This document shows positions 9,136 to 18,715 of a stretch of DNA of 49,555 nucleotides, in pieces. The DNA lies in the NCBI GenBank assembly GCA_937910875.1, contig CALENA010000034.1, forward strand, positions 1 through 49,555, given 5' to 3'. Source of the DNA: an uncultured Desulfobulbaceae bacterium. Lineage in GTDB: Bacteria > Desulfobacterota > Desulfobulbia > Desulfobulbales > Desulfocapsaceae. Within the stretch, counting starts at the first letter, position 1. Every line of letters starts with the position of its first letter. The notes under the pieces were generated by a model. The model made no database searches and had not been told where the DNA came from. It was given only the letters and a program-made list of their open reading frames with translations. The position numbers were made by a program, and so were the translations under genes.

Positions 9136-9221
9136 TGGCGGAGGAAGTAGGATTCGAACCCACGGTACTTTCGTACAACGGTTTTCAAGACCGCCGCCTT
9201 AAACCACTCGGCCATTCCTCC
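9136..9221 (-). tRNA. tRNA-Ser (anticodon UGA)
   Basis: 86-base tRNA with encoded CCA. The acceptor GGAGGAA pairs with TTCCTCC. The anticodon stem GCGGT/ACCGT carries loop CTTGAAA, anticodon TGA, reading UCA-type serine codons. The long variable arm TGTACGAAAGTAC and the T-loop GGTTCGAATCC mark a class II serine tRNA. First gene of a two-tRNA transcript. Confidence 0.97.
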
Positions 9222-9238
9222 AGAACTTACGTCACAAC

Positions 9239-9267
9239 CTTTTACCACCTTGAACAGAACCTGTCAA
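9239..9267 (-). promoter_or_regulatory. Promoter of the tRNA-Ser pair
   Basis: On the minus strand TTGACA (9262-9267) is followed after 17 bases by TAAAAG (9239-9244). The predicted start is about 10 bases before the mature 5' end of tRNA-Ser(UGA), which fits a short tRNA leader. Confidence 0.6.
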
Positions 9268-9270
9268 TAA

Positions 9271-9433
9271 ACAGGGGCGGGGAATCCAACTCCAAAAACA
9301 TTGTCCAACACCGATGCCGTGCCAAAGACCCTGGCACGCCCGCACTGGCAACACAATAACTCCTGACGGCCACCACAGGAGCACACAAAAAACTACAAAT
9401 TCGTAAACTATTAATGTACACGGGCGGGGAATC
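9271..9433. repeat. Two GC-rich 16-base direct repeats
   Basis: ACAGGGGCGGGGAATC at 9271-9286 and ACACGGGCGGGGAATC at 9418-9433 differ at one base. The first abuts the -35 box of the tRNA promoter; the second lies about 50 bases before the sigma-54 activator gene. Between them are two small hairpins (GTGCCA/TGGCAC and CTCCTG/CAGGAG). No function is known to me. Confidence 0.5.
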
Positions 9434-9484
9434 TGGTACAATATTGTGTAGCAACAAAAAAGACGAGCCGTCCTGTAAGGACTT

Positions 9485-11074
9485 ATGAGCACCCACCCTC
9501 AGACTCCATTGCCAATGAATACCCCAAGCAACCTTACAGTCGATATTCAAGACCTGACCTGTCTCTATGAAATAACCAAAGAACTGGCCTCGGCCACAGA
9601 CCTTCGCGACTGTCTGGACAAGGCCATGCAGACCCTGGCCGATCTCAAAAGCATGACCAACGGTACGGTTTCAATCATCAATCCCCTGACCGGTAAACTG
9701 GAAATTGAAGTGGCCCATGGCCTCACCGCAGAAAATCGCAAACGCGGGCAATACCAGATCGGTGAAGGCATCACCGGCCGCGTCGTGGCCTCGGGCGAAC
9801 CGATCATCGTCCCCCATATTGGGGACGAACCTTTATTTCTCAATAAAACCCGGGCACGGGGCGACCAGACCAAGCAGAGATGTTCTTTTATCTGTGTTCC
9901 CATTCAGAGCGGCAAACAGGTCATCGGGGCCTTAAGTATCGACCGGGTCTATGAACATGGCCTGGACCAGGCCGAGGCCGACCTTCGTTTTCTCACCATT
10001 CTCAGCAGCCTGATCGCCCAGACCGCCCTGCGTATTCAGACCGTCAATCAGGAAACCGAGGAACTGCGCCGGGAAAACCAGAAGCTCAGGCGGGAGTTGT
10101 CCGGTAAAAACCGGATCACCGACATCATTGGCAATTCGAGCCGGATGCAGGAGGTCTTTGAGATGGCCCACAGGGTGGTGGATTCCACGGCCACTGTCCT
10201 GCTGCGCGGTGAGTCCGGAACCGGCAAGACCCTGGTGGCCAAGGCCCTCCATTACAACAGCCGCCGCCGCGACAAGTCGTTCATGGTGGTCAACTGCTCT
10301 GCCCTGCCTGAAACACTGCTGGAGAGCGAACTCTTTGGTCATGAAAAAGGGGCCTTTACCGGGGCCACGGAACAGAAGATCGGCCGCTTTGAACAGGCTG
10401 ACGGCGGGACCCTGTTCCTGGACGAGATCGGAGAGATCAGCCCCACAGTCCAGGTCAAACTGCTGCACGTGGTTCAGGAACGGAGCTTTCAGCGCCTAGG
10501 TTCAACCCGCTCAATTTCCTGTGATGTCCGACTGGTTGCCGCCACCAACAGAGATCTGGAACAGGCCGTCAAAGAGGGAGCCTTTCGTGAAGACCTTTAT
10601 TACCGACTGAACGTCTTTCCCATCTACATGCCTCCCTTGCGGGAGAGACGGACCGATATCCTGCTGTTAGCCGAGTATTTTCTTGAGCTTTTCAATCAGG
10701 AAAACAAAAAAAATATCAAGCGGATATCCACGCCAGCCATCGACTTGCTTATCCAGTATCATTGGCCGGGGAATGTCCGCGAACTGCAAAACTGCATGGA
10801 ACGGGCCGTGCTGATCTGTGATGATGACACCATCAAAAGCATTCACCTCCCACCGACCCTGCAAACTCCGGAATCAATCAATGGTGAGCAGCTCCTCTCG
10901 CTGGCCGGAGCCGTGGAGAATTTTGAAAAAGATCTCATTATTGAGGCCCTCAAACAGAACAACGGCAATCAGACCCGGGCGGCCAAGACCCTGGACACCA
11001 GCCTGCGGATCATCAACTACAAGATCCATACCTACCAGATCGATCCCAAACAATTCAAGATCACCGTCAAATGA
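9485..11074 (+). CDS. NifA/FhlA-like sigma-54-dependent activator with GAF domain
   Basis: 529-residue enhancer-binding protein. An N-terminal GAF domain (about residues 25-185) is joined by a charged helical linker to a AAA+ domain with Walker A GESGTGKT (242-249), the sigma-54 contact loop GAFTGA (289-294) and Walker B TLFLDEIGE. A Fis-type helix-turn-helix follows at the C-terminus (TRAAKTLDTSLRIINYKI). The layout equals NifA, but no nif genes are nearby, so the target is open. The ATG has AAGGA upstream. Its stop overlaps the start of queH (ATGA), so the two are translated together, an unusual pairing. Confidence 0.9.
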   Translation: MSTHPQTPLPMNTPSNLTVDIQDLTCLYEITKELASATDLRDCLDKAMQTLADLKSMTNGTVSIINPLTGKLEIEVAHGLTAENRKRGQYQIGEGITGRVVASGEPIIVPHIGDEPLFLNKTRARGDQTKQRCSFICVPIQSGKQVIGALSIDRVYEHGLDQAEADLRFLTILSSLIAQTALRIQTVNQETEELRRENQKLRRELSGKNRITDIIGNSSRMQEVFEMAHRVVDSTATVLLRGESGTGKTLVAKALHYNSRRRDKSFMVVNCSALPETLLESELFGHEKGAFTGATEQKIGRFEQADGGTLFLDEIGEISPTVQVKLLHVVQERSFQRLGSTRSISCDVRLVAATNRDLEQAVKEGAFREDLYYRLNVFPIYMPPLRERRTDILLLAEYFLELFNQENKKNIKRISTPAIDLLIQYHWPGNVRELQNCMERAVLICDDDTIKSIHLPPTLQTPESINGEQLLSLAGAVENFEKDLIIEALKQNNGNQTRAAKTLDTSLRIINYKIHTYQIDPKQFKITVK

Positions 11075-11652
11075 AACTCCTGCTCCACATCTGCTGTGGC
11101 CCGTGTACCACTTATCCACTCCCTGTCCTGCGCGATGCAGGGATTGAGGTGCAAGGGTATTTTTATAATCCGAATATCCATCCATTCCGCGAATTCAAGA
11201 AACGGATGGACGGGGTCAGAATGCTGGCCGAGCAAGAAAAACTGCCGGTCGAATATGAACAGGAGTATGGGCTCTGTGAATATCTCAGACGGGTGGTTTT
11301 TCACGAACACCGGCGCTGCCAAATCTGCTATCGAATGCGGCTGGAGCAGACCGCTATCAAGGCGCGTGAGAAGGGCCTCGAAGCCTTTTCCACCACCCTG
11401 CTCTACAGCCGTTATCAGAACCACGCCGCTATCCGCGCCTTGGGACGGGAGATGGAGGAAAAATATCAGATTGCCTTTTACTATGCCGATTTCCGTGAAG
11501 GCTGGCAGGAGGGTATTGATCGCTCCATAGACATGGATTTGTATCGACAAGCCTACTGTGGCTGTATATATAGTGAACAGGAACGGTATGATAGGCAGTT
11601 GCGTCAGAAAAAGAAAAAACAGGGAGAGTGTGAAAACAACTGCGACAGATAG
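11071..11652 (+). CDS. queH: Epoxyqueuosine reductase QueH
   Basis: 193-residue member of the former DUF208 family, which replaces cobalamin-dependent QueG in the last step of queuosine synthesis: reduction of epoxyqueuosine to queuosine in tRNA. Visible metal and cluster ligands are CCGPC near the N-terminus, HRRCQICYRMRL in the middle and YCGCIYSEQER near the C-terminus, all typical of QueH. The C-terminal tail is rich in Lys and Gln. It overlaps the sigma-54 activator gene by four bases. Confidence 0.9.
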   Translation: MKLLLHICCGPCTTYPLPVLRDAGIEVQGYFYNPNIHPFREFKKRMDGVRMLAEQEKLPVEYEQEYGLCEYLRRVVFHEHRRCQICYRMRLEQTAIKAREKGLEAFSTTLLYSRYQNHAAIRALGREMEEKYQIAFYYADFREGWQEGIDRSIDMDLYRQAYCGCIYSEQERYDRQLRQKKKKQGECENNCDR

Positions 11653-11818
11653 CGCTTCTGTTTCTGCTTGTCACTCCCTCTCTTGAAATCAATTTTCCTG
11701 GAAAAACACACCGACCCGATCAAGGCTCGAAGCAACACCCACTACGTGCTGGTGTAAAAGTTCTCCAAAACACACTGTAATCACAGAGAAGATCTCTGAT
11801 AGACAAAGGAACAATACC

Positions 11819-12490
11819 ATGGTTTCAATCATTGTCCTGGCAACGACAAATGCCAACAAACTTAAAGAATTCCGGGAAATGGTCAAAGATTTCCCGGTCG
11901 AGATCCGTTCACTGGCCGATTTCGGACCGATCCCGCCAGTTATTGAAGACGGGGCTACCTTTGATGACAACGCCTACAAAAAGGCCCACCAGACTGCCCG
12001 TGTTCTTGGTTTGCCGACGATTGCCGACGATTCGGGCCTGGTTGTTGAGGCCCTGGACGGGGCGCCTGGTGTCTATTCGGCCCGTTATGCCGGGGAAGGT
12101 GCCACCGATGCGGACAACTGCACCAAGTTGTTAGAATCGCTCAAAGGGATCAGCAACCGCAAGGCAGCGTTTCAATGCGTACTCTCAGTTGCTGTCCCCT
12201 CGGGTCCAGCCCTGACCTATGAGGGGCGCTGTGAGGGCATTATTATTGATGAGAGACGAGGCAACAGCGGTTTTGGTTATGACCCGATCTTTTTCCATGA
12301 AGGTCTGGGCAAGACCTTTGCCGAGTGTAACATGGAAGAGAAAAACAGGGTCAGTCATCGAGGGCTGGCCATGGCTGAGCTCACAGCCGAATTTTCCAAT
12401 ATCCTCAAGTGGCTTGAACAGCGCCTGGGAGAAGAAAAAGCACCCAAACCAGATCATGAAGAGTTTATGGACAACGACTGGTCCAAATAA
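11819..12490 (+). CDS. rdgB: XTP/dITP pyrophosphatase (RdgB/HAM1)
   Basis: 223-residue house-cleaning nucleotidase that hydrolyses dITP, XTP and related purines to monophosphates, so keeping them out of DNA. Signatures are LATTNANKLKEF at the N-terminus, ADDSGLVVEALDGAPGVYSARYAG in the middle, and GFGYDPIFF. It extends some 20 residues beyond the usual length with an acidic tail. A separate 166-base gap upstream holds no obvious promoter pair; a short AGAGA-ATC-TCT hairpin lies about 25 bases before the start. Confidence 0.93.
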   Translation: MVSIIVLATTNANKLKEFREMVKDFPVEIRSLADFGPIPPVIEDGATFDDNAYKKAHQTARVLGLPTIADDSGLVVEALDGAPGVYSARYAGEGATDADNCTKLLESLKGISNRKAAFQCVLSVAVPSGPALTYEGRCEGIIIDERRGNSGFGYDPIFFHEGLGKTFAECNMEEKNRVSHRGLAMAELTAEFSNILKWLEQRLGEEKAPKPDHEEFMDNDWSK

Positions 12491-12543
12491 ACCAGCACCG
12501 CTGGACTAAAAAAAGCTGTACAGGGACAACTTTTGCATTGCCC

Positions 12544-13578
12544 CTATTCGACCTTGAGTTCCCGGGTCAGGAGGTCCATGACCGCTGTGGAACAATTTTT
12601 GTCCTCATAGAGAATCTGATACACCTGCTCGAGAATCGGCATTTCGACCTTGAGTTTGACTGCCAGATCATGACCACTGCGCGTGGTTTTGACCCCCTCC
12701 GCGACCATCTCCATCTCTTCGAGAATCTGGGGTAACTTCTTCCCCTGACCCAGCTTGAGCCCCACAGTCCGGTTTCGGCTGAGATCACCGGTACAGGTCA
12801 GGACAAGATCACCCAGACCACTCAGTCCGAAAAACGTTTGCGGGTCAGCCCCCATCCGAACGCCCAGGCGGGTAATTTCCGCCAGACCACGGGTGATCAG
12901 GGCAGCTCGACTGTTCAAGCCAAAACCCAAACCATCACAGATGCCAGCGGCAATGGCCACAATATTCTTCAGCGCCGCACTGATCTCCAGGCCAATCAGA
13001 TCACAACTGCCATACACCCGGAAGGTATCTGTGGCAAAAATCTGTTGCAGATCCTGGACCCGGGTCAGATTTCCACAGCCAATGGTCACGGCCGTGGGCA
13101 GGCCCAAGGCGACCTCTTTGGCAAAAGAGGGCCCAGACAGGACCGCCAGCTCAATCTGGTCACTCTGCCTTTGTTCTTTCCCAAGGGCCTGCTCCATCAC
13201 TTCTGTCATCACCTGAGTCATGGTCAGAAGTGAATCATTTTCAATCCCCTTGACTGCAGATATAATGGTTGTCCCGGGAAGCAGGTGAGGAAGCAGTTCT
13301 GAAAATACCTGACGATAACCATGTGAGGGAACAACCATACAGACCAGTTGACAGCCCTGAACCAAAGCCAGGTCAGCGACCGGTTCCAGTGACTCTGGAA
13401 AAATAAACCCTGGCAGATACCGTCGATTTTCACGCTCCCGAACCAGGGTCTCCACGTGTTCCGGTCGATGTCCCCAAAGCAGGGTGCGCATCCCCTTGCC
13501 AGCCAAAAGTCCGGCAATGGCCGTACCCCAGGACCCGGCGCCGATGACCGCAATCTGCTGCGGCAGGACGTTATTCAT
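12544..13578 (-). CDS. gpsA: Glycerol-3-phosphate dehydrogenase [NAD(P)+]
   Basis: 344-residue cytoplasmic enzyme reducing dihydroxyacetone phosphate to sn-glycerol 3-phosphate, the backbone of phospholipids. It shows the dinucleotide motif [34 protein letters not shown] and the catalytic Lys region [15 protein letters not shown]. The ATG at 13578 lies inside the last codons of gyrA (8-base overlap), with AGGA upstream, so gpsA is co-translated with gyrA. The longer open frame would begin deeper inside gyrA and is not needed. Confidence 0.93.
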   Translation of the reverse strand: MNNVLPQQIAVIGAGSWGTAIAGLLAGKGMRTLLWGHRPEHVETLVRERENRRYLPGFIFPESLEPVADLALVQGCQLVCMVVPSHGYRQVFSELLPHLLPGTTIISAVKGIENDSLLTMTQVMTEVMEQALGKEQRQSDQIELAVLSGPSFAKEVALGLPTAVTIGCGNLTRVQDLQQIFATDTFRVYGSCDLIGLEISAALKNIVAIAAGICDGLGFGLNSRAALITRGLAEITRLGVRMGADPQTFFGLSGLGDLVLTCTGDLSRNRTVGLKLGQGKKLPQILEEMEMVAEGVKTTRSGHDLAVKLKVEMPILEQVYQILYEDKNCSTAVMDLLTRELKVE

Positions 13579-16039
13579 CGTCCTGTACGTCATCTTCGGA
13601 ATCATCTGGGGCCAATTGGTCCATGGCCACCACCCGCTCGTTTTCTTCCAGATTGATCAGACAGACCCCCTGGGTCGTGCGGCCAATGACCCGGACGTTT
13701 TCCAGAGGCATACGAATCATTTTACCGGAATCGGCAATCAGCATGACTTCATCCTGGTCATCCACCTGCATGGCCCCGATGATATCTCCGTTGCGTTCGC
13801 TGGCCTTGATGGCAAAGATCCCCTTACCGCCGCGATGCTGAACCCGGTACTCCTCAATCGGGCTCCGCTTGCCGTAGCCGTTTTCAGTCACGGTCAGCAG
13901 AGAGGCATCGCTGGAGAGAACAATCGCCCCGACCACGCCATCCTCGTCGCCTAGCTGGATTCCCTTAACTCCAGCGGCCGTCCGGCCCATGACCCGGACA
14001 TCAGACTCGTGAAAACGGATCGACATACCCTTCCTGGAAATCAGGAGTACCGTATCATCGCCACTGAGGAGATGGGCGCCGATAATTTCATCCCCCTCGT
14101 TAATGGTCAGGGCCCGTTTCCCCTTCTTCATGGGACGGTTAAATTCCTGCAGACTTGTTCTCTTGACCCGACCAGAACGGGTCGTCATCAGAATCGTGCG
14201 TTCACCGCTCTCATCGCTGAAATCGGCGACCGGCAGGATGGCTGCCACTTTTTCACCCTCAGCCAGATTGAGGAGATTGACGATGGCCTTACCACGGGCC
14301 GTGCGGCCGGCTAACGGCAACTGATAGACCTTGCGCCAGAACACCTTGCCATGATTGGTGAAAAAGAGAAATGTATCCAAGGTTGAAGCCACAAAGAGGT
14401 TGGAGACAAAATCTTCCTCGACCGTGGCCACACCACGCACACCCTTGCCCCCCCGATTCTGGCTGCGATAGAGATTTACCGGATTCCGCTTGATATACCC
14501 CGAATGGGTGACCGTGACGGCCATGTCTTCCGGGGTAATCATGTCTTCGGGCAGGATCTCATCCACCTGATCAATGATCTCTGTCCGTCGTTCATCACCA
14601 TAGGTAGTGCGAATCTCTGTGAATTCATCTCGAATGATCTGCATGACCATATCCTCATCACCGAGAATTTTATTCAACCATTCGATCTGTTTGATGATCT
14701 CGTTATAATCATTAATGATTTTTTCCCGTTCCAACCCTGTCAATCGTTGAAGGCGCATGTCAAGGATCGATTGGGCCTGGACCTCACTCAACAAAAAGCG
14801 TTCGATTAACTGACTCTTGGCCATGGCCGGGTTTTGCGCGGCCCGAATCAGCTCCACCACCTCATCAAGGTTACTGATGGCAATCTTGAGTCCTTCGAGC
14901 AGGTGGGCCTTTTCCTCAGCCTTGCGCAGTTCAAAGACGGTTCTTTTATAAACGACCGTTCGGCGGTGCAGGATAAAGTGATCAAGGATCTGCTTCAGAT
15001 TCAAGACCTCTGGGCGGTTATTGACAATGGCCAACATGATCACCCCGAATGAACGTTGTAACGGAGTCATCTTGTAGAGTTGATTCAGAACCACATCGGC
15101 AATTTCGTCCTTTCTCAACTCAATCACCACCCGCAGCCCCTGACGGTCCGACTCATCACGGACCTCAGAGATACCGTTGATCTTCTTATCCTTGACCAGC
15201 AGGGCTATTTTGGTCACCAGGGTGGCCTTGTTCTGCTGATAGGGGATCTCGGTGATGACAATTGCCTCACGGTTGTTGCTGCCTTTTATCTTTTCCACAT
15301 GGGTTTTGGAGCGCATGAGAATACTGCCCCGACCGGTCTCATAGGCCTCGCGAATACCGGCTCGGCCGCAGATCATTGCACCCGTGGGAAAATCAGGACC
15401 AGTGATGATCTCCATCAATTCATGCACCGTGATTCCAGGGGAATCGATCATGGCGATCAAGCCATCAATGACCTCAGTCAGGTTATGGGGTGGAATATTG
15501 GTGGCCATCCCCACGGCAATGCCTGATGATCCGTTTACCAGCAGAGTCGGAATTTTACTGGGCATGACCGATGGCTCAGTCATTGAATTGTCATAGGTGG
15601 GAATAAAATCAACGGTCTCTTTTTCCAGATCACCAATGATTTCCTGATCAATTTTGGTCATCCGAGCTTCGGTGTAACGCATGGCAGCCGGCGAATCCCC
15701 GTCCATACTGCCGAAGTTACCCTGACCGTCGACCAGGGGATAACGCATGGAAAAATGCTGAGCCATGCGAACGATAGTGTCGTAGGCGGCCGTATCACCA
15801 TGAGGATGGTATTTACCAATGACATCACCGACAATCCGGGCGGATTTCACAAAGGGTCGATTATACAGGACGCCGAGCTCACGCATGGCGAACAGGGCCC
15901 GACGATGCACGGGTTTCAATCCATCCCGGACATCCGGCAGGGCCCGACCAATAATGACACTCATGGCATAATCGAGATAGGATTTTTCCATTTCCTTCTC
16001 GATGGAGATTGTACCGTGGATTTCTTTTTCTGTGCTCAT
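13571..16039 (-). CDS. gyrA: DNA gyrase subunit A
   Basis: 822-residue breakage-reunion subunit of gyrase. The catalytic Tyr lies in AMRYTEARM. The quinolone region reads [19 protein letters not shown], with Thr at the position of E. coli Ser83, a natural variant in several groups. The C-terminal half carries six beta-pinwheel blades, and the gyrase box (QRRGGKG-like) is present as [10 protein letters not shown], with a related [10 protein letters not shown] in a later blade. It lies 159 bases downstream of gyrB. The tail is acidic ([11 protein letters not shown]). Confidence 0.97.
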   Translation of the reverse strand: MSTEKEIHGTISIEKEMEKSYLDYAMSVIIGRALPDVRDGLKPVHRRALFAMRELGVLYNRPFVKSARIVGDVIGKYHPHGDTAAYDTIVRMAQHFSMRYPLVDGQGNFGSMDGDSPAAMRYTEARMTKIDQEIIGDLEKETVDFIPTYDNSMTEPSVMPSKIPTLLVNGSSGIAVGMATNIPPHNLTEVIDGLIAMIDSPGITVHELMEIITGPDFPTGAMICGRAGIREAYETGRGSILMRSKTHVEKIKGSNNREAIVITEIPYQQNKATLVTKIALLVKDKKINGISEVRDESDRQGLRVVIELRKDEIADVVLNQLYKMTPLQRSFGVIMLAIVNNRPEVLNLKQILDHFILHRRTVVYKRTVFELRKAEEKAHLLEGLKIAISNLDEVVELIRAAQNPAMAKSQLIERFLLSEVQAQSILDMRLQRLTGLEREKIINDYNEIIKQIEWLNKILGDEDMVMQIIRDEFTEIRTTYGDERRTEIIDQVDEILPEDMITPEDMAVTVTHSGYIKRNPVNLYRSQNRGGKGVRGVATVEEDFVSNLFVASTLDTFLFFTNHGKVFWRKVYQLPLAGRTARGKAIVNLLNLAEGEKVAAILPVADFSDESGERTILMTTRSGRVKRTSLQEFNRPMKKGKRALTINEGDEIIGAHLLSGDDTVLLISRKGMSIRFHESDVRVMGRTAAGVKGIQLGDEDGVVGAIVLSSDASLLTVTENGYGKRSPIEEYRVQHRGGKGIFAIKASERNGDIIGAMQVDDQDEVMLIADSGKMIRMPLENVRVIGRTTQGVCLINLEENERVVAMDQLAPDDSEDDVQDDE

Positions 16040-16198
16040 AGGTCTTGGTCAGTCCTTTGAAGAATGTATGTGTAACAACTCCCGTGATGACTCAACAGGA
16101 TTGATCGTGAAGGCAGATGGTCTACTGGTCAGATGAGCAAACGGGGTACCGGCTCTTTATCAATCTCTCCTGAGAGGAGCATTTGATAGAGGACTTTT

Positions 16199-18610
16199 TT
16201 AAATATCAAGCGCGGTGACCTCCAGGGCATGATTTTGGATAAATTCCCGGCGCGGTTCAACCTTGTCTCCCATGAGTGTGGTAAAGACGTCATCGGCCTG
16301 TTCCGCATCATTGATCTTGACCTGGACCAAGGCCCGGTTGGCTGGATTCATGGTGGTATCCCATAACTGCTCAGGATTCATCTCTCCCAGACCTTTATAC
16401 CGTTGAAGATGGCCCCCTTTCAGGGTTTCAGAACGAATAAGCTGTAAAAGCGTCTGCCAGTCCGGAACCGTATACTCCTGGTTCAATCCACCCTTGGTGG
16501 TCTTAGTGAGAATAAATTCACAGCGCAGCAAGTCATTAATTGAATCAAAAAGCTCCAGGGCCGTCCGATACTCGTTGATGAGTGGAATCTGTGGTCCCAG
16601 GGTCACCATGACCTGGACCTTTCCCCGTATGGCAATATCCACCTCATAACAATCAGGGCGCCAACGGCAACAGCGGCTGTTCCCGATGATTAAATCCGGG
16701 CTGCTGATCTTATCCATCAACTCCTTTAAAAAGGACTCATCCTTGAACTGATCGGCCGAATGGACATTATTGCTCAACAAGAAGTACAGCATATCCTCCC
16801 AGATATTCATTCGAGAGAGATAGGAGACTATTTTGTCATAGATGGATAGTTTTTTGAGGAGGGCCTTCAGGGTTTCTTCTGAAAATTTCAGTTGCTGATC
16901 ATTGCGGGTTGTGACGATCATGGACTGAGATGCATCGGTAAAGAGATGTTCACTGAGATCTTCTTCTTCAAGAAAATACTGCTCACGCTTACCGCGACCT
17001 AATCGGTAAAGGGGTGGTTGACCAATATAAACAAATCCGCCTTCCACCAACGGTAACATCTGGCGGTAAAAAAAGGTCAGGAGCAGGGTCCTGATATGAG
17101 CGCCGTCGACATCGGCATCTGTCATGATAATGACTTTGTGATAGCGAAGTTTTGTCAGGTCAAACTCTTCTTTGCCAATCCCGCATCCCAGGGCGGCAAT
17201 CAGGTTTTTGATCTCTTCGCTGTTTAGGACCTGATCAAAACGGGCCTTTTCCACATTCATGATCTTACCGCGCAGGGGCAGGATTGCCTGAATGGCCCGA
17301 TCACGGCCCTGTTTGGCTGAACCACCGGCCGAATCACCCTCGACAATAAAAATCTCTCGTTTGGCAGGATCTTTTTCCTGACATTCAGCCAACTTGCCAG
17401 CCATAAGCATGCTGGTTGAACCTTTTTTCCGTGACAGATCCCGAGCCCGTTTGGCCGCCTCTCTGGCACGGGCAGCTTCAACAGCCTTGGTCAGAATTTT
17501 TTTTGCCTCCTGGGGATTTTGTTCAAGAAACAAGGTCAGTTTTTCTGTTCCAATCGATTCAACAATGGATTTGACCTCAGAATTGCCCAGTTTAGTCTTT
17601 GTCTGCCCCTCAAACTGTGGGTCTGGAACCCGGACAGAGATGACACAGGTCAAACCCTCCCGAACATCATCCCCCCCCATCTTTTCTTTAAGATTTTTAG
17701 GGATAATATCATCAGTCGCATAACGGTTAATACACTTGGTTAATGAGGCCCGAAAACCAGCCACATGAGTTCCACCCTCCCGTGTATTGATATTATTCAC
17801 AAAAGAAAAAAGACGTTCCGTATAGCCATCAAAATATTGAAAGGCTATTTCAACTTGAACATTATCTTTCTCTCCGGTGATCATGATGGGTTTGGCGTTA
17901 ATCAGTGTCCGTTTACGATTGAGATATTCAACATAGGACTCAATTCCGCCCGAGGCATGAAATTTGTCTTCAGCCCCGGTACGTTCATCTTTAAGATAAA
18001 TTCTTACATTTTTATTTAGAAAAGCCAGTTCCTGCAGTCGGCTCCGAACTGTATCGTAATTATAGACCGTGGTTTCAGTAAAAATTTCCGGATCTGGTTT
18101 AAAGGTTATCTTGGTTCCGGTATGGTCACTGGTTCCAACAATTTCCATTTCACCTGCTTTGGCACCATAGCGATAGTGTTGCAGATAAATATTACCATTT
18201 CGTTTGATCTCGGCACTGGCTTCAACTGAAAGGGCGTTAACCACAGAAACGCCAACACCGTGTAATCCTCCGGAAACCTTGTAGGAAGAATGATCAAACT
18301 TTCCACCTGCATGGAGAGTAGTCATGACCAGTTCCAGGGCCGACATCTTTTCAGTGGGATGCATATCCACCGGAATACCTCGACCGTTATCTTCCACCGA
18401 AATAGAATTATCTTTCTGGATATTGACAAGTATACGATCGCAATGTCCTGCCAGGGCCTCATCTATACTGTTATCAACTACTTCCCATATCAGGTGATGC
18501 AGACCTGTTTCCGCAGTATTGCCTATATACATTGACGGCCGCTTACGAACGGCCTCAAGACCATCCAAAACCTTGATCTGTTCTGCTCCGTAATCTTGCT
18601 TGTCCGTCAC
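16199..18610 (-). CDS. gyrB: DNA gyrase subunit B
   Basis: 803-residue ATPase subunit of gyrase. GHKL ATPase motifs are seen at the N-terminus (EVVDNSIDEALAG, DNGRGIPVD, GGLHGVGVSVVNALS). The TOPRIM part has EGDSAGGSAKQGRDR and DADVDGAHIRTLLL. An insert of about 160 residues before the C-terminal QRYKGLGEMNPEQLW is typical of Gram-negative GyrB. Translation starts at GTG with AAGGA upstream. It lies 105 bases after dnaN; recF, which usually sits between the two, is absent here. Confidence 0.97.
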   Translation of the reverse strand: MTDKQDYGAEQIKVLDGLEAVRKRPSMYIGNTAETGLHHLIWEVVDNSIDEALAGHCDRILVNIQKDNSISVEDNGRGIPVDMHPTEKMSALELVMTTLHAGGKFDHSSYKVSGGLHGVGVSVVNALSVEASAEIKRNGNIYLQHYRYGAKAGEMEIVGTSDHTGTKITFKPDPEIFTETTVYNYDTVRSRLQELAFLNKNVRIYLKDERTGAEDKFHASGGIESYVEYLNRKRTLINAKPIMITGEKDNVQVEIAFQYFDGYTERLFSFVNNINTREGGTHVAGFRASLTKCINRYATDDIIPKNLKEKMGGDDVREGLTCVISVRVPDPQFEGQTKTKLGNSEVKSIVESIGTEKLTLFLEQNPQEAKKILTKAVEAARAREAAKRARDLSRKKGSTSMLMAGKLAECQEKDPAKREIFIVEGDSAGGSAKQGRDRAIQAILPLRGKIMNVEKARFDQVLNSEEIKNLIAALGCGIGKEEFDLTKLRYHKVIIMTDADVDGAHIRTLLLTFFYRQMLPLVEGGFVYIGQPPLYRLGRGKREQYFLEEEDLSEHLFTDASQSMIVTTRNDQQLKFSEETLKALLKKLSIYDKIVSYLSRMNIWEDMLYFLLSNNVHSADQFKDESFLKELMDKISSPDLIIGNSRCCRWRPDCYEVDIAIRGKVQVMVTLGPQIPLINEYRTALELFDSINDLLRCEFILTKTTKGGLNQEYTVPDWQTLLQLIRSETLKGGHLQRYKGLGEMNPEQLWDTTMNPANRALVQVKINDAEQADDVFTTLMGDKVEPRREFIQNHALEVTALDI

Positions 18611-18657
18611 AGTTTTTTCCTTTTAAAAATTTTTATTTTGATACAATAGAAAACCAA

Positions 18658-18687
18658 AGTATCCATTTATGGAAATAAATGGATACT
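18658..18687. repeat. Perfect 12-base hairpin between dnaN and gyrB
   Basis: Arms AGTATCCATTTA and TAAATGGATACT flank a 6-base loop. On the minus strand, in the direction of transcription, it is followed by TTGGTTTTCT, only a loose T-run, so it may be an attenuator or processing site rather than a full terminator. It lies between the dnaN stop and the gyrB start. Confidence 0.6.
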
Positions 18688-18715
18688 GGCATCATATATA
18701 AAGAGAATTACAGCA

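Noticed and set aside
12489-12512. Short similarity to the start of the interspersed repeat after rdgB
   Set aside because: Only about 22 bases and explained by a small CCAGC/GCTGG hairpin; too little to call a copy.
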